This document shows, one piece after another, positions 54,980 to 64,000 of a stretch of DNA of 64,000 nucleotides. Made by a program: the position numbers and the translations under genes. The notes beneath the pieces were generated by a model. That model was not told the origin of the DNA and did not search any database. It saw only the letters and a list, made by a program, of their open reading frames with translations. The first letter of the stretch is position 1; each line of letters starts with the position of its first letter. Origin of the DNA: Robiginitomaculum sp. (GTDB taxonomy: Bacteria; Pseudomonadota; Alphaproteobacteria; Caulobacterales; Maricaulaceae); assembly GCA_021776565.1 (NCBI GenBank), contig JAJFFQ010000059.1, forward strand, positions 27,875 to 91,874. The letters run 5' to 3'.

Positions 54980-57970
54980 GTGGACGCTAATCCGTTTGCA
55001 ACGCTCAAGGAAGATGTTGATCTGTCGCCGGAAGTGGCTGACGAGGTCAAATGTACCACCTGTTATATGTGCGCCTGTCGTTGTGGTATCCGTGTGCATC
55101 TTAAAGATGGCAAAATTCGCTATATCGAAGGTAATCCAGATCATCCGGTTAATCAGGGCGTGTTGTGCGCCAAGGGTTCCGCCGGAATTATGCAGCAATA
55201 CTCACCGGCGAAACTGAAAAAACCTTTGCTGCGAACAGGTGAGCGCGGTTCTGGCGAGTTCAGGGAAATAGAGTGGGATGAGGCGCTGGTACTGGCGACA
55301 AACTGGCTGGGTGAAGTGCGGGAGTGCGATCCGGGCAAGCTGGCGTTTTTTACCGGACGCGATCAGAGCCAGTCTTTTACCGGCTGGTGGGCAACACAAT
55401 ATGGCACCCATAATTTTGCCGCCCATGGGGGGTTTTGTTCGGTCAATATGGCCGCTGGCGGGCTATACACGCTTGGCGGTGCGTTTTGGGAGTTTGGTGA
55501 ACCGGACTGGGATCTGACCAAATATTTTATGCTGTTTGGGGTTGCCGAAGATCATGACAGCAACCCCATCAAAATCGGTCTTGGCAAGTTAAAAACACGC
55601 GGTGAAGCCAAGTTCGTTGCCGTCAATCCTTCGCGCAATGGTTATAACGCCATTGCTGACGAATGGGTGGGTGTGCGCCCGGGTACAGATGGTCTGTTTA
55701 TTTTCGCCATTATCCATGAGCTTTTGCGCGCTGAAAAAATAGATTTTGCCTCACTGGCGCGTTATTCCAATGCACCCTGGTTGGTGATTGATGAGCCGGG
55801 CCAGCCCGATCACGGCCTGTTTCTGCGCGATGCGAAGGGCAATCCGCTGGTTTGGGATTTGGTCAGGAAAAAAGCCATCAACGCCAATCTGGCTGATATT
55901 ACCCCCGCGTTTGCCGGCGCGCGCACCGTAAAAAAACGCAACGTTATTCCCTCATTCGAGCTTTTGGCAAAACGCTATCTTGATGATGAGTTTAGCCCCG
56001 ATGCTGTGGCGGAAATTACCGGTATTCCTGCGACCACAATCCGCCGTATTGCCGCAGAGCTGGCCCACGTGGCTTTTGAAGAAGAAGTGGTGATCGAGCG
56101 TGAATGGACGGATGCCTGGGGCCGTAAACATGATAAAATGATTGGCCGCCCTGTCTCGTTTCATGCCATGCGCGGTATTTCTGCACATTCCAATGGATTT
56201 CATACGTGCCGGGCGCTGCATATATTGCAGGTTCTTCTGGGGTCTGTCGATGTACCGGGGGGCTGGCGTTATAAGGCACCGTTTCCCAAACCCGTTCCCC
56301 CAGGGGTTCGCCCTGCTGGCCCGGCGAAAAAACCGGGTGACACACTGACGGGGCCACCGCTCGGGTTTATCAAATCGCCGGATGATCTGATTGTTGATGA
56401 AAATGGTGCACCGCAACGCATAGACAAGGCATTTTCGTGGGAACATCCGCTATCCCTGCATGGTATGATGCATATGGTGCTGCACAATGCTGCCAATGCT
56501 GATCCCTACAAGGTCGATGTGTTATTTATGTACATGGCCAATATGGCGTGGAATTCATCGATGAATGTGCAAGGAACGCTGGACTATTTTACCGCCAAAG
56601 ATGAGAGCGGCGCCTATAAAATCCCAAAAATAATTTATTCGGATGCCTTCTGGTCAGAGACGGTTCCCTATTGTGATCTGATCTTGCCCGATACCACCTA
56701 TCTGGAACGTTGGGATTGCATCTCTATGCTGGATCGCCCCATATCTTCGGCGCACGGTGCCGGTGATGCCATTCGCCAGCCCGTCTTGACACCAGAAGGT
56801 GATGTGCGCCCCTTTGCCGATGTGTTGCTTGATCTGGGCCACCGCCTTGGCCTGCAGGGTATGAGCAAAAAGGACGGCAACCCGCAATATCCCGGTGGTT
56901 ATGTGGATTACATGGTCAATCATGAACGCGTGGCAGGCTCTGGCATTGGCCCACTGGCCGGGTGGCGCGGCAAGGATGGCGGTGAGCAGGGCAGGGGAGA
57001 GCCTAACCCGGATCAGATTGTACGATACATTGAAAACGACTGTTTCTGGACGCAAGACCTGGCGCCTGAACAGCTCTATTTCAAGCCGGTCAACCAAAGC
57101 TATCTGAATCATGCGGTTATGATGGGGTGGATTGGCCATGCTGACCCGGTCATTTTTCAACTGTATAATGAGGATTTGCAGAAATTCCGCCTGGCCGCGC
57201 AAGGCCATGGTCAGCGCCAGCCACCCCATCAGCATCGGGATCGAATAGAAACTTATTTTGATCCGCTGCCCATCTGGTACATGCCATTTGAAGAAGCAGA
57301 GGTAGATTGCAAGCAATACCCCCTGCATGCCCTTAGCCAGCGGCCCATGCATATGTATCATTCCTGGGGGTCGCAAAACGCCTGGCTACGCCAGATCACT
57401 TCATCGAACAAACTGCATATCCATGTGGATACTGCTGGTGCGCTGGGCATTAAAGATGGTGACTGGGTCTGGATTGAAAGCCGCCATGGGCGGGTGAAGG
57501 GCGCGGTAAAGCTTATCACCGGGGTGAACCCGCAAACCGTGTGGACGTGGAATGCCATTGGCAAGCGCAAGGGGGCGTGGAACTTGTCCGAAGCGGCGCC
57601 CGAAGCTAATAAGGGCTTTTTGCTCAACCATATTATTTCCGAGGTGCTGGCCCCCGGCAAAAATGGCCAGCGTTATTCCAATTCCGACCCGGTGACCGGG
57701 CAGGCGGCCTGGTTTGATCTGCGGGTAAAGATTAGCAAATGTGCGCCCGCAGAAGCAGGGGCAACAGAGCCGGTATTTGAGCGGTTCCCGCAAAGCCCCG
57801 GTGCGACCCCCGCACCAGGCGTTTCACGCTATGGCGCCAGCTTAAAAGGCGCACCAACAGGCAAAAAGGCAAACACGCGCGGCTGGGTTGGTAATCGCCA
57901 TGAAAATTCTTTGGGCATTACCGGTCTTGCCGATGGCAAGGGAAATACAATTAAAGGCGGAGAAACATGA
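54980..57970 (+). CDS. soeA: SoeA-like molybdopterin oxidoreductase, sulfite dehydrogenase candidate
   Basis: This is a 996-residue member of the DMSO-reductase family. Near the N-terminus an iron-sulfur site is seen as CYMCACRC plus the later LCAKG. The segment GGFCSVNMAAGGLYTLGGAF holds a Cys in the position expected for the Mo ligand. There is no Tat signal, so the enzyme should face the cytoplasm, as SoeA does. Other blocks are WEFGEPDWDLTKYFMLFGVA and WVGVRPGTDGLFIFAIIHEL. GTG 54980 follows GGGGG at good spacing. With the ferredoxin-like and DmsC-like subunits behind it, and DsrE2/TusA nearby, sulfite oxidation is the best guess; thiosulfate or polysulfide reductase remains possible. Confidence 0.82.
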   Translation: MDANPFATLKEDVDLSPEVADEVKCTTCYMCACRCGIRVHLKDGKIRYIEGNPDHPVNQGVLCAKGSAGIMQQYSPAKLKKPLLRTGERGSGEFREIEWDEALVLATNWLGEVRECDPGKLAFFTGRDQSQSFTGWWATQYGTHNFAAHGGFCSVNMAAGGLYTLGGAFWEFGEPDWDLTKYFMLFGVAEDHDSNPIKIGLGKLKTRGEAKFVAVNPSRNGYNAIADEWVGVRPGTDGLFIFAIIHELLRAEKIDFASLARYSNAPWLVIDEPGQPDHGLFLRDAKGNPLVWDLVRKKAINANLADITPAFAGARTVKKRNVIPSFELLAKRYLDDEFSPDAVAEITGIPATTIRRIAAELAHVAFEEEVVIEREWTDAWGRKHDKMIGRPVSFHAMRGISAHSNGFHTCRALHILQVLLGSVDVPGGWRYKAPFPKPVPPGVRPAGPAKKPGDTLTGPPLGFIKSPDDLIVDENGAPQRIDKAFSWEHPLSLHGMMHMVLHNAANADPYKVDVLFMYMANMAWNSSMNVQGTLDYFTAKDESGAYKIPKIIYSDAFWSETVPYCDLILPDTTYLERWDCISMLDRPISSAHGAGDAIRQPVLTPEGDVRPFADVLLDLGHRLGLQGMSKKDGNPQYPGGYVDYMVNHERVAGSGIGPLAGWRGKDGGEQGRGEPNPDQIVRYIENDCFWTQDLAPEQLYFKPVNQSYLNHAVMMGWIGHADPVIFQLYNEDLQKFRLAAQGHGQRQPPHQHRDRIETYFDPLPIWYMPFEEAEVDCKQYPLHALSQRPMHMYHSWGSQNAWLRQITSSNKLHIHVDTAGALGIKDGDWVWIESRHGRVKGAVKLITGVNPQTVWTWNAIGKRKGAWNLSEAAPEANKGFLLNHIISEVLAPGKNGQRYSNSDPVTGQAAWFDLRVKISKCAPAEAGATEPVFERFPQSPGATPAPGVSRYGASLKGAPTGKKANTRGWVGNRHENSLGITGLADGKGNTIKGGET

Positions 57971-58719
57971 CGTCTCTGCCGCAAAACCCGTCCAAGGTAA
58001 AACTGGGTCTGGTGATTGACCTTGATATTTGCGTTGGTTGCCATGCCTGTGCGGTCAATTGCAAGGAATGGAATACATCGGGAACAATGGCTCCGCTGAC
58101 CGATATGGATCCCTATGGAGCACAGCCGGACGGTGTGTGGTTCAACCGTGTTCACACCTATGAAGCGGTTGATGAGGCGGCTGGCACTTCTCGAACCGTG
58201 CATTTTCCGCGATCCTGCCTGCACTGCGATGATGCACCCTGCGTTACCGTTTGCCCCACTGGCGCGTCTTACAAGCGCGAGGATGACGGCATAGTGCTGA
58301 TTAACACAGACATCTGCATTGGCTGCAAATTGTGTTCATGGGCCTGCCCATACGGGGCGCGTGAATATGATGAAGACGAAGGGGTGATGAAAAAATGCAC
58401 CCTTTGCATTGATAAAATATATAATGAAAACCTGCCGGTTGAGAGCCGCGTTCCGGCCTGTGTTTCAACCTGCCCGACAGGGGCGCGCAGTTTTGGCGAT
58501 CTTGGCGACCCGCAATCGGATGTCAGCAAGCTGGTGGCTGCACGCGGCGGCTATGCGCTCATGCCAGAGCAGGGAACCGCGCCGGTTAATCGTTATTTGC
58601 CGCCCCGGCCAAAAAAACTGGGCGAGAGGCACGCGCCGCGTATGCTGGAGCACCATGATGATAGCGCCGACGGGGCAGGGTTGTTGGCCCGCTGGGTCGA
58701 TAAAGTACTGTCGGCGTAA
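57967..58719 (+). CDS. soeB: SoeB-like four-cluster ferredoxin subunit
   Basis: This 250-residue electron-transfer subunit has the expected four cubane sites: CVGCHACAVNCKEWN, CLHCDDAPCVTVCPTGA, CIGCKLCSWACPYGAR, and CTLCID with CVSTCPTGAR. No Tat signal is present. Its ATG overlaps the stop of the catalytic-subunit gene in an ATGA junction. It should pass electrons between the molybdenum subunit and the membrane anchor. Confidence 0.92.
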   Translation: MTSLPQNPSKVKLGLVIDLDICVGCHACAVNCKEWNTSGTMAPLTDMDPYGAQPDGVWFNRVHTYEAVDEAAGTSRTVHFPRSCLHCDDAPCVTVCPTGASYKREDDGIVLINTDICIGCKLCSWACPYGAREYDEDEGVMKKCTLCIDKIYNENLPVESRVPACVSTCPTGARSFGDLGDPQSDVSKLVAARGGYALMPEQGTAPVNRYLPPRPKKLGERHAPRMLEHHDDSADGAGLLARWVDKVLSA

Positions 58720-58731
58720 CGGAGTAAGAGA

Positions 58732-59691
58732 ATGCACCCGGCTAAATCAGTTATCTATTTTACCGTTGCGACCGGTGCCGGTTATGGTCTTATGGGTTGG
58801 CTGGCGGTTTTTGGTGTGCTTGGACTTGTCCCCGCAGATCACGCGTTTGGTATTGCAGCGTTTGGTCTTGCCTTTTTCCTGATTGTATCGGGGTTGTTAT
58901 CGTCCACCGGGCATTTGGGACGACCGGAACGGGCCTGGCGGGCGCTCTCGCAATGGCGTTCATCCTGGTTATCGCGCGAAGGTGTGCTGGCTATCCTGAG
59001 CTTTGGGCCAACCGGGCTTTATGCGCTGGCCTGGGTTTTGTTGGGTCAAAATTCAGGGCTTGTCGGCATTATCGGTCTTGTTGGCGCGGGGTTGTGCATG
59101 ATGACCGTTTTTGCCACTTCGATGATATATGCTTCTCTTAAAACCATACCGGGATGGAGCAATCGCTGGGTCAGCATTGGTTATCTGGTTATGTCGCTAA
59201 TGTCTGGTTCTGTTCTGATGTTGGTGTTGCAAAGCACTTTTACTGTTGGGGCGTCCGGCTTGATTATCAAGATTGCGATATTTTTTTTGGCGTTGGGTGG
59301 TATTATCAAGCTTCTCTACTGGCACTCGCTAAGCACACTTCCGGCGCGTAGTACCGCGACAACGGCTACCGGACTTGGCGGGCTTGGGGCCAATGGCCAA
59401 GTGCGCATGGTTGAAAGCCCCCATAGTGAAGACAATTTTCTGCTCAAAGAAATGGGCTATAAAATTGCCCGAAAACATGCGCACGCTCTAAAGCGCCTGG
59501 CGCTGGTTTTGGGCTTTATAATACCAATGGCTCTGGTGGCCACTCTGGCGGTGTTGGCACCGGAATATAGTTTGCCGGTTTCACTATTGGCAATGGTGTT
59601 TGTTGCGCTTGGTCTGGCAACGGAACGCTGGTTGTTTTTTGCCGAAGCCAAACATGTGGTGACACTTTATTACGGCGAAACTGAAATATAA
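58732..59691 (+). CDS. soeC: SoeC-like membrane anchor subunit (DmsC family)
   Basis: This 319-residue protein has about eight hydrophobic segments (GYGLMGWLAVFGVLGLVPA; LGFIIPMALVATLAVLAP) and matches the DmsC quinone-interacting anchor group. The STGHLGRPERAWRALSQWRS and SWLSREGVLAILSFGPTGLY segments are typical of it. CGGAGTAAGAG precedes the ATG, 12 bases after the ferredoxin gene. It would link the cytoplasmic enzyme to the quinone pool. Confidence 0.9.
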   Translation: MHPAKSVIYFTVATGAGYGLMGWLAVFGVLGLVPADHAFGIAAFGLAFFLIVSGLLSSTGHLGRPERAWRALSQWRSSWLSREGVLAILSFGPTGLYALAWVLLGQNSGLVGIIGLVGAGLCMMTVFATSMIYASLKTIPGWSNRWVSIGYLVMSLMSGSVLMLVLQSTFTVGASGLIIKIAIFFLALGGIIKLLYWHSLSTLPARSTATTATGLGGLGANGQVRMVESPHSEDNFLLKEMGYKIARKHAHALKRLALVLGFIIPMALVATLAVLAPEYSLPVSLLAMVFVALGLATERWLFFAEAKHVVTLYYGETEI

Positions 59692-60053
59692 TTCGGTTAT
59701 GCCCGGCGGAAATGTATTCAAATCAAGTTTTCTCAAGTATGGAAAAGGTAAAATTGTCGAATATTGAACATGTTTAGGAACCCAAAGAAAATAGTTTATT
59801 CTATGAGGCGTATTGTCATTTCAATAGCAACATATACAATAAAATATTGTATATAAAATAATTTTGGGGAAACGTATAATAATATATATAAAAACATGTA
59901 AAACATAAATAAACAGAATTATTATTTAATAACATTGCCATATGTATATATAGTTTTGTTGAAAATTATACAGAAAAGCGTGTTTGAAAAAAAATAACAC
60001 TCTTTTTACTCACTTGGTTCACCGTCGACGCAAATATTGAAAAGGCGGGGACT
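59692..60053. other. 362-base A+T-rich gap before the porin gene
   Basis: No gene was found. The stretch 59810-59990 is extremely A+T-rich (many TATATA and AAATAA runs) and probably carries the promoter of the porin-PBP-chemoreceptor group. No dispersed repeat or terminator was recognised. Confidence 0.5.
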
Positions 60054-61385
60054 ATGAATTCAGTCAAAAAGAAAGAGCACATAAAAAACAACCTGCACGG
60101 TGCATTAGCGATTCGCTTGTTACAAGGCGTTGCGATTGTATCGCTTGTTCTTGCAACGCCCTTTGCCGCATTTGCTGATGGTGAGCCTGACGAGCAAATG
60201 CAGGAAATGCAGGACAAGCTGGCTGAGGCCATGGCTGCAATCCAGGCATTGAGCCGCACGGTCTCAACGTTGCAAAATGAGATTGCGATACAAAATGCCA
60301 AAGCGGACAACCCATCTTCCAGTGAAACCATGATGGTAGAACTGGATGAGCGCGTTGAGGAACTTGAAGACACGGTTGATACCATCGACGGCCGTGTCGG
60401 CAGCCGTGCGGTTGCCAATGCTTTTGATGCAAGCAAGCTGGATATTGGCGGATTTGTTGACATTGCCACAACACTGGCAATTGGTGAAGACAAGACCGAG
60501 GCCGCCTTTAATCGCGAGGTATTCGAGCTGTTGGTAAAAGCCAAACTTGGCAATTCATGGGATTTATTTGTTGCCCAGGCCTTTATTCGTAATGCGCCAT
60601 TGCGGTTTTCTGATCCGGCCGGGCGGCGTTCACCCTTCTTTGCCAATAACAATTCTCCGGTGGTGACAGATACGGTTATTGCCTGGGCGCAGTATTCCAA
60701 AAGTGACATGTTCAATGTGCAGTTTGGGCGCTTTATTACGCCGCACGGGATAATCAATATCGAGCACTTTCCGGCCAATCTTCTGGATCCGGAACAGCCA
60801 CAATTTTTGCGTCCGTTTCCGGCCCAGACAATTTTTGCCAACTTTTCTGATGGCTTGCATGTGCATGGTTCCAAATACGTCGGCAATAACAAGTTTAGCT
60901 ATAATGCTTACGCGGCTGCGTGGGCGGGTAATTCGAGCAACATAAATGTTGGTGGTCGCCTGGCTTATTCTTTTGAGGATGCAGGCCTGACATTCGGTCT
61001 GAACGGCACCTATGGCGATCGCTCCAGCACACGCGACGCCAACTTTGCTGTGCTGGGTGCCGATGTCCTGTTCCAAAAAGGTCGATGGACGTGGAAAAAC
61101 GAAGTTTATGTAACGGATGAAGAGGGTGCGGCCAGCAAATATGCATTTTATACAATGCCCGCATACAAGCTCACCGATAAATGGACAGCGTTTTATCGTT
61201 TTGACTATCTTGATACTGGCGCGCTCGGCGGGGAGAGCTTTGAAAATGCTCTGGGCCTGACCTTCCGACCAATTTTTAATACACATTTGCGGGGCATTTA
61301 TCGATGGAGGCGGGCAACAAGTGATGCCGGTATTCCAGCAGCCGATACTCATGTTTTCCAACTCTCCACAACCTTTAATTTCTAG
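60054..61385 (+). CDS. Porin with N-terminal coiled coil
   Basis: This is a 443-residue outer-membrane protein. A long signal peptide (GVAIVSLVLATPFAAFADGE) is followed by a trimeric-type coiled coil (EQMQEMQDKLAEAMAAIQAL), then a barrel with alternating strands that ends in Phe (QLSTTFNF). FGRFITPHGIINIEHFPANL is a typical constriction/strand segment. The GGCGGGG before the ATG is a fair ribosome site. It is the first of three co-directional genes with the PBP-like and chemoreceptor genes. Confidence 0.88.
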   Translation: MNSVKKKEHIKNNLHGALAIRLLQGVAIVSLVLATPFAAFADGEPDEQMQEMQDKLAEAMAAIQALSRTVSTLQNEIAIQNAKADNPSSSETMMVELDERVEELEDTVDTIDGRVGSRAVANAFDASKLDIGGFVDIATTLAIGEDKTEAAFNREVFELLVKAKLGNSWDLFVAQAFIRNAPLRFSDPAGRRSPFFANNNSPVVTDTVIAWAQYSKSDMFNVQFGRFITPHGIINIEHFPANLLDPEQPQFLRPFPAQTIFANFSDGLHVHGSKYVGNNKFSYNAYAAAWAGNSSNINVGGRLAYSFEDAGLTFGLNGTYGDRSSTRDANFAVLGADVLFQKGRWTWKNEVYVTDEEGAASKYAFYTMPAYKLTDKWTAFYRFDYLDTGALGGESFENALGLTFRPIFNTHLRGIYRWRRATSDAGIPAADTHVFQLSTTFNF

Positions 61386-61395
61386 GAGCGAAATT

Positions 61396-61860
61396 ATGCT
61401 AAATATGTTCTCAAAATTCGCTCTGACCAGCACCGTACTTGTTTTCATGCTGTTTACGTCTGTGGATGCTCGGGCAGAAACCTATGCCGTTGTTGTTAAC
61501 GCAGAGAATGGGTTTTCCGGGGATGATGGCGCTTTGCGTACACAAATCAAACGATTGTATTTGAAGGAACAATCAACCTGGCCCGGTGGCCAGGATGCGG
61601 TACCATTTGGCCGTGAAGACGGCTCACCAGCACAGCTTGCGTTTATGAAATCGGTTCTGGGCATGATCGATAGTGAATTCGCAGGGCATTGGCTGAAACT
61701 CAAGCAGATACGCGGCGAAACGCCGCCGCGCGGTATTGGTTCTGCCCGAATCCTGTCACGCCAAATCGGCAAAAAACCGGGAGCCTTCGGTGTCGTTCTT
61801 GCTAGTGAAGCTGCCACCATTGAAGGTGGGAAAATTCTTTTCGAATTTTCCACTGACTAA
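61396..61860 (+). CDS. Small PstS-like periplasmic binding protein
   Basis: This is a 154-residue protein with a signal peptide ending near ARA and TAGGAGC before the ATG. The mature part resembles the short PstS-like family: AQIKRLYLKEQ-type start (RTQIKRLYLKEQSTWPGGQD), then MKSVLGMIDSEFAGHWLKLK, GETPPRGIGSARILSRQIGK and GAFGVVLASEA. These are about half the size of a full phosphate-binding protein and often lie beside porins and chemoreceptors. It is likely a ligand-sensing partner. The substrate is unknown. Confidence 0.82.
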   Translation: MLNMFSKFALTSTVLVFMLFTSVDARAETYAVVVNAENGFSGDDGALRTQIKRLYLKEQSTWPGGQDAVPFGREDGSPAQLAFMKSVLGMIDSEFAGHWLKLKQIRGETPPRGIGSARILSRQIGKKPGAFGVVLASEAATIEGGKILFEFSTD

Positions 61861-61894
61861 TAATCCAAATGTTTTATCGGGGTATGTGAAACAT

Positions 61895-63562
61895 ATGAAA
61901 ACGCCAACGTTTATTCTGAACCTTCCCGTACTGGTGAAGGTTTCTGTGTTGCTTGCATTTATTGCGGTGTTATCAACCGGGTTTGGTATTGCAATGCGTG
62001 CCAAAAATGCAGCTATTGAACATGCGATTGTTGAACAAGGCCAAACGCTTGACCTTTTGCAACGCGCCCGTAATGCATCCAAGGCCTTTGGCGATATGAA
62101 ATACTGGAATGTCGAACTTGCTATTAGTTTGCAAGACAGTTCGGTGGATGCAGCGGCAGAAGCGAAAACGCAATTGTTTGCAGAACTGGATGCCCTTCAG
62201 GCTCAAACACCGGAACTGGCAAATACAGTGCGCACAAAAGCCAATCAGATTGAAGAATTATCTCTTTCTGCCCTGGACGAATTTATTATGGACGAACGGG
62301 CTGCTGGTAATGCTTTCATGGCCCAGGCTCGTGAACAGGTTGGCGAAGTTGACCAGGCGCTGGCTACATTAACCACTGATCTGGAAATTCGCGCCGAAAC
62401 GGCAAGGCAATCGGCACTGGGCGCATCTCGTGCAGCATTTAATATGTCACTACCAGCTATTCTAGGTGTTCTGGCGACACTGGCAGTGGCGGGTGCGGCG
62501 CTCTTTTTTCTGGTGGTAATGCCCATACGGCGGATGACGGCTGCGATGCTTAAACTTGCTGGTGGTGATGCAACAATAGTGCTGCCTTCAGAGGGTCAAA
62601 AAGACGAAATCGGCAATATGGCCGGTGCCGTGGCGGTGTTCCGTGAAAACATGCTGGATGCAGAACGTATGCGCAGTGAGCAAGCAAAGACCGAAGAACG
62701 CGCAAAAGTGGAAAAACTGGCAAGCATGAACCAACTGGCCGATGACTTTGAAATGTCTGTTACAGAAATGGTTGATACTGTGGCAGCATCAGCAGGGCAG
62801 ATGCAGTCCAGTGCACATCAATTGGTGGAAACAGCACGATCTTCGGGCCAGGATGCAAGTGGTGCCGCACAATCATCACGCGAATCAGCTGAAAACATAG
62901 AAATGGTAGCCGTAGCCACAGAGGAATTGCGCAGTTCAATTCAGGATGTTTCTCACCAAATTTGCAGTTCTGCGGAATTTGCACAAAGCGCGGCCGAGGC
63001 AGCACGCGAATCCAATGACGTTGTGAAAAGTCTTGGCGAAGCTGCCGGCCGGATCGATAGTATCGTCTAAATTATTCAGGATATTGCCGAACAGACTAAT
63101 CTACTAGCCTTGAATGCAACCATAGAGGCGGCCCGTGCCGGTGATGCCGGGCGTGGATTTTCTGTTGTTGCTACCGAAGTCAAAGGTCTTGCAGAGCAAA
63201 CCACAAAGGCTACCCATGACATCAATATGCAAATAAAAGAAATACAGGAAGTTGCCCAGGTCAGTATCGAGCAAATCGGCAAGGTTGCCCATTCAATTGG
63301 GCAGATAGAAGAGCGCCTTGGGACTGTATCAGCCTCGGCTGAGGAACAGTCAGCAACAACCGGTGAAATCAGTGAAAGTATTCGCCGTGCGGCAGAACAT
63401 TCACAGCAAATATCCGAAGCGGTTACACAACTCTCTGACGCATCATCATCGACTGAGAAAACATCTACAGAAAGCCATGAAGCGACAGTGGAAATGACCA
63501 TTCAGACAGAAAACCTGGGGGCCAAAGTGCGTGAATTTGTGGCCCGTGTTGGCACCTCCTGA
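61895..63562 (+). pseudogene. Methyl-accepting chemotaxis protein gene with in-frame ochre codon
   Basis: The full frame would encode 555 residues plus the internal stop. Segments are TM1 (VLVKVSVLLAFIAVLSTGFG), a helical periplasmic domain, TM2 (ILGVLATLAVAGAALFFLVV), a HAMP domain (MPIRRMTAAMLKLAGGDATI) and a signalling domain. TAA at 63068-63070 (codon 392) falls just before the conserved hairpin tip [20 protein letters not shown], which continues perfectly in frame, followed by [20 protein letters not shown]. Terminated as written, the product lacks the CheA/CheW contact tip and cannot signal. One base change (for example CAA or AAA to TAA) explains it. No frameshift is present. Confidence 0.88.
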
Positions 63563-63620
63563 GCTATCTCGATCGTGTATTCACAATTTCAAAACGCCGG
63601 TTTGCACCAGGGTTCAGACT

Positions 63621-63665
63621 CATCCTCATCCTGAGGTGCGAGGCATGGCCGAGCCTCGAAGGATG
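63621..63665. repeat. Palindromic repeat, CATCCTCATCCTGAGGTGCG family
   Basis: CATCCTCATCCTGAGGTGCG followed by AGGCATGGCCGAGCCTCGAA and GGATG. The outer CATCC/GGATG and inner CGAGGC/GCCTCG are complementary. I recall this as a common alphaproteobacterial intergenic repeat; no second copy was noticed in the window. Confidence 0.75.
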
Positions 63666-63727
63666 GATCATTCCAACCAGCCATAATCATATGCCAATAG
63701 CGTTCCAGGTTGGATAAGTCTGGGGTA

Positions 63728-63845
63728 TCCCCCATCGACCGCTACGCGGCCACTTCCCCCGCAGGCAGGGGAAGAAAAGCAGGCCTTGGGTTTCTTTCCT
63801 CCTCCGTTTACGGAGGAGGTGGGCGCAGATGCGCCCGGAGGGGGT
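63728..63845. repeat. Composite of two facing palindromic repeats
   Basis: The left half (TCCCCCATCGACCGCTACGC and on to GGGGAA) and right half (TTTCCTCCTCCGTTTACGGA and on to GGAGGGGGT) have the same layout as the element at 31737-31843, including the shared ACCGCTACGCGGCCA core. The right half is a diverged member of the family inserted in pdhB and pdhC. Confidence 0.78.
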
Positions 63846-64000
63846 GTAATCGGGGATAACGAGACTGTTCAAAATTCTGTGTCAGGTTAGGGTTTAGATG
63901 TCCAGTATTTCATCTAAACGCCCATCGAAGTATATGGCGAGTTGTGAGAGGGTCAAGTTCCAGTTTTGAATTGGCATTGTCCATTTTTTTGTCATGTTTT

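Larger units (their letters stand above)
63563..64000. other. 438-base repeat-rich non-coding end of window
   Basis: The region holds two dispersed palindromic repeats (63621-63665 and 63728-63845) and no credible gene. The last 120 bases are unremarkable. Confidence 0.6.

Overview
The window is an alphaproteobacterial chromosome segment of moderate G+C content. The main pointers are a pyruvate dehydrogenase cluster next to enolase with an FtsB/DivIC-like gene, an E1-beta subunit carrying its own lipoyl domain, a porphobilinogen synthase of the metal type without zinc cysteines, and a fused N-acetylglutamate kinase/synthase. From family knowledge, that fusion together with an acetylcitrulline-deacetylase-like M20 enzyme points to the Maricaulis/Parvularcula side of the class; this is inference. 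Many short palindromic repeats of several families are scattered through gaps, and three copies lie inside coding sequence. No tRNA, rRNA, CRISPR array or complete insertion sequence was seen.

Layout. 1-5 kb: end of a TPR protein, a large secreted protein with two Cys-containing repeats, a pentapeptide-repeat protein, a lipoprotein and a nitronate monooxygenase. 5-16 kb (mostly minus strand): a YdcH-like protein, a periplasmic protein, a thymidine kinase gene broken by one amber codon, an ABC exporter whose permease is fused to an M1 aminopeptidase, a DUF819 membrane protein, rpmF on the plus strand, and a cytochrome c lipoprotein flanked by two related TPR proteins. 16-31 kb: eno, a DUF3667 protein, two tandem 503-residue lipoproteins, then ftsB-like, pdhA, pdhB, pdhC and lpd interleaved with a secreted protein, a GFA-family protein, membrane proteins, MarC and a thioesterase. 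31-39.5 kb: hemB, a valine-catabolism trio (acyl-CoA dehydrogenase, 3-hydroxyisobutyryl-CoA hydrolase, 3-hydroxyisobutyrate dehydrogenase) and an arginine trio (argE-like, argBA fusion, argC). 39.5-43.4 kb: a highly palindromic 0.3 kb element followed by a tightly overlapping three-gene operon of exported proteins with no assigned function. 43.6-48.3 kb: a DASS anion transporter, a DUF885 lipoprotein and glycerate 2-kinase. 48.5-59.7 kb: a probable sulfur-oxidation block (DsrE2, TusA, FadL-type channel, SLC13 permease, double Usp, an orphan AAA ATPase and a SoeABC-like sulfite dehydrogenase). 60-63.6 kb: porin, small PstS-like periplasmic protein and a chemoreceptor gene interrupted by an ochre codon. 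The last 0.4 kb is repeat-rich and non-coding.

How genes work together. The pdh cluster encodes all subunits of a complete pyruvate dehydrogenase complex. The valine trio carries isobutyryl-CoA to methylmalonate semialdehyde. The arginine trio suggests that acetylation is removed at the citrulline rather than the ornithine stage. The sulfur block pairs cytoplasmic sulfane-sulfur carriers with membrane-bound sulfite oxidation and anion transport. The strongest candidates for something undescribed are the 39.8-43.4 kb exported operon with its palindromic leader element, and the use of mobile palindromic repeats as interdomain linker in two pyruvate dehydrogenase subunits.
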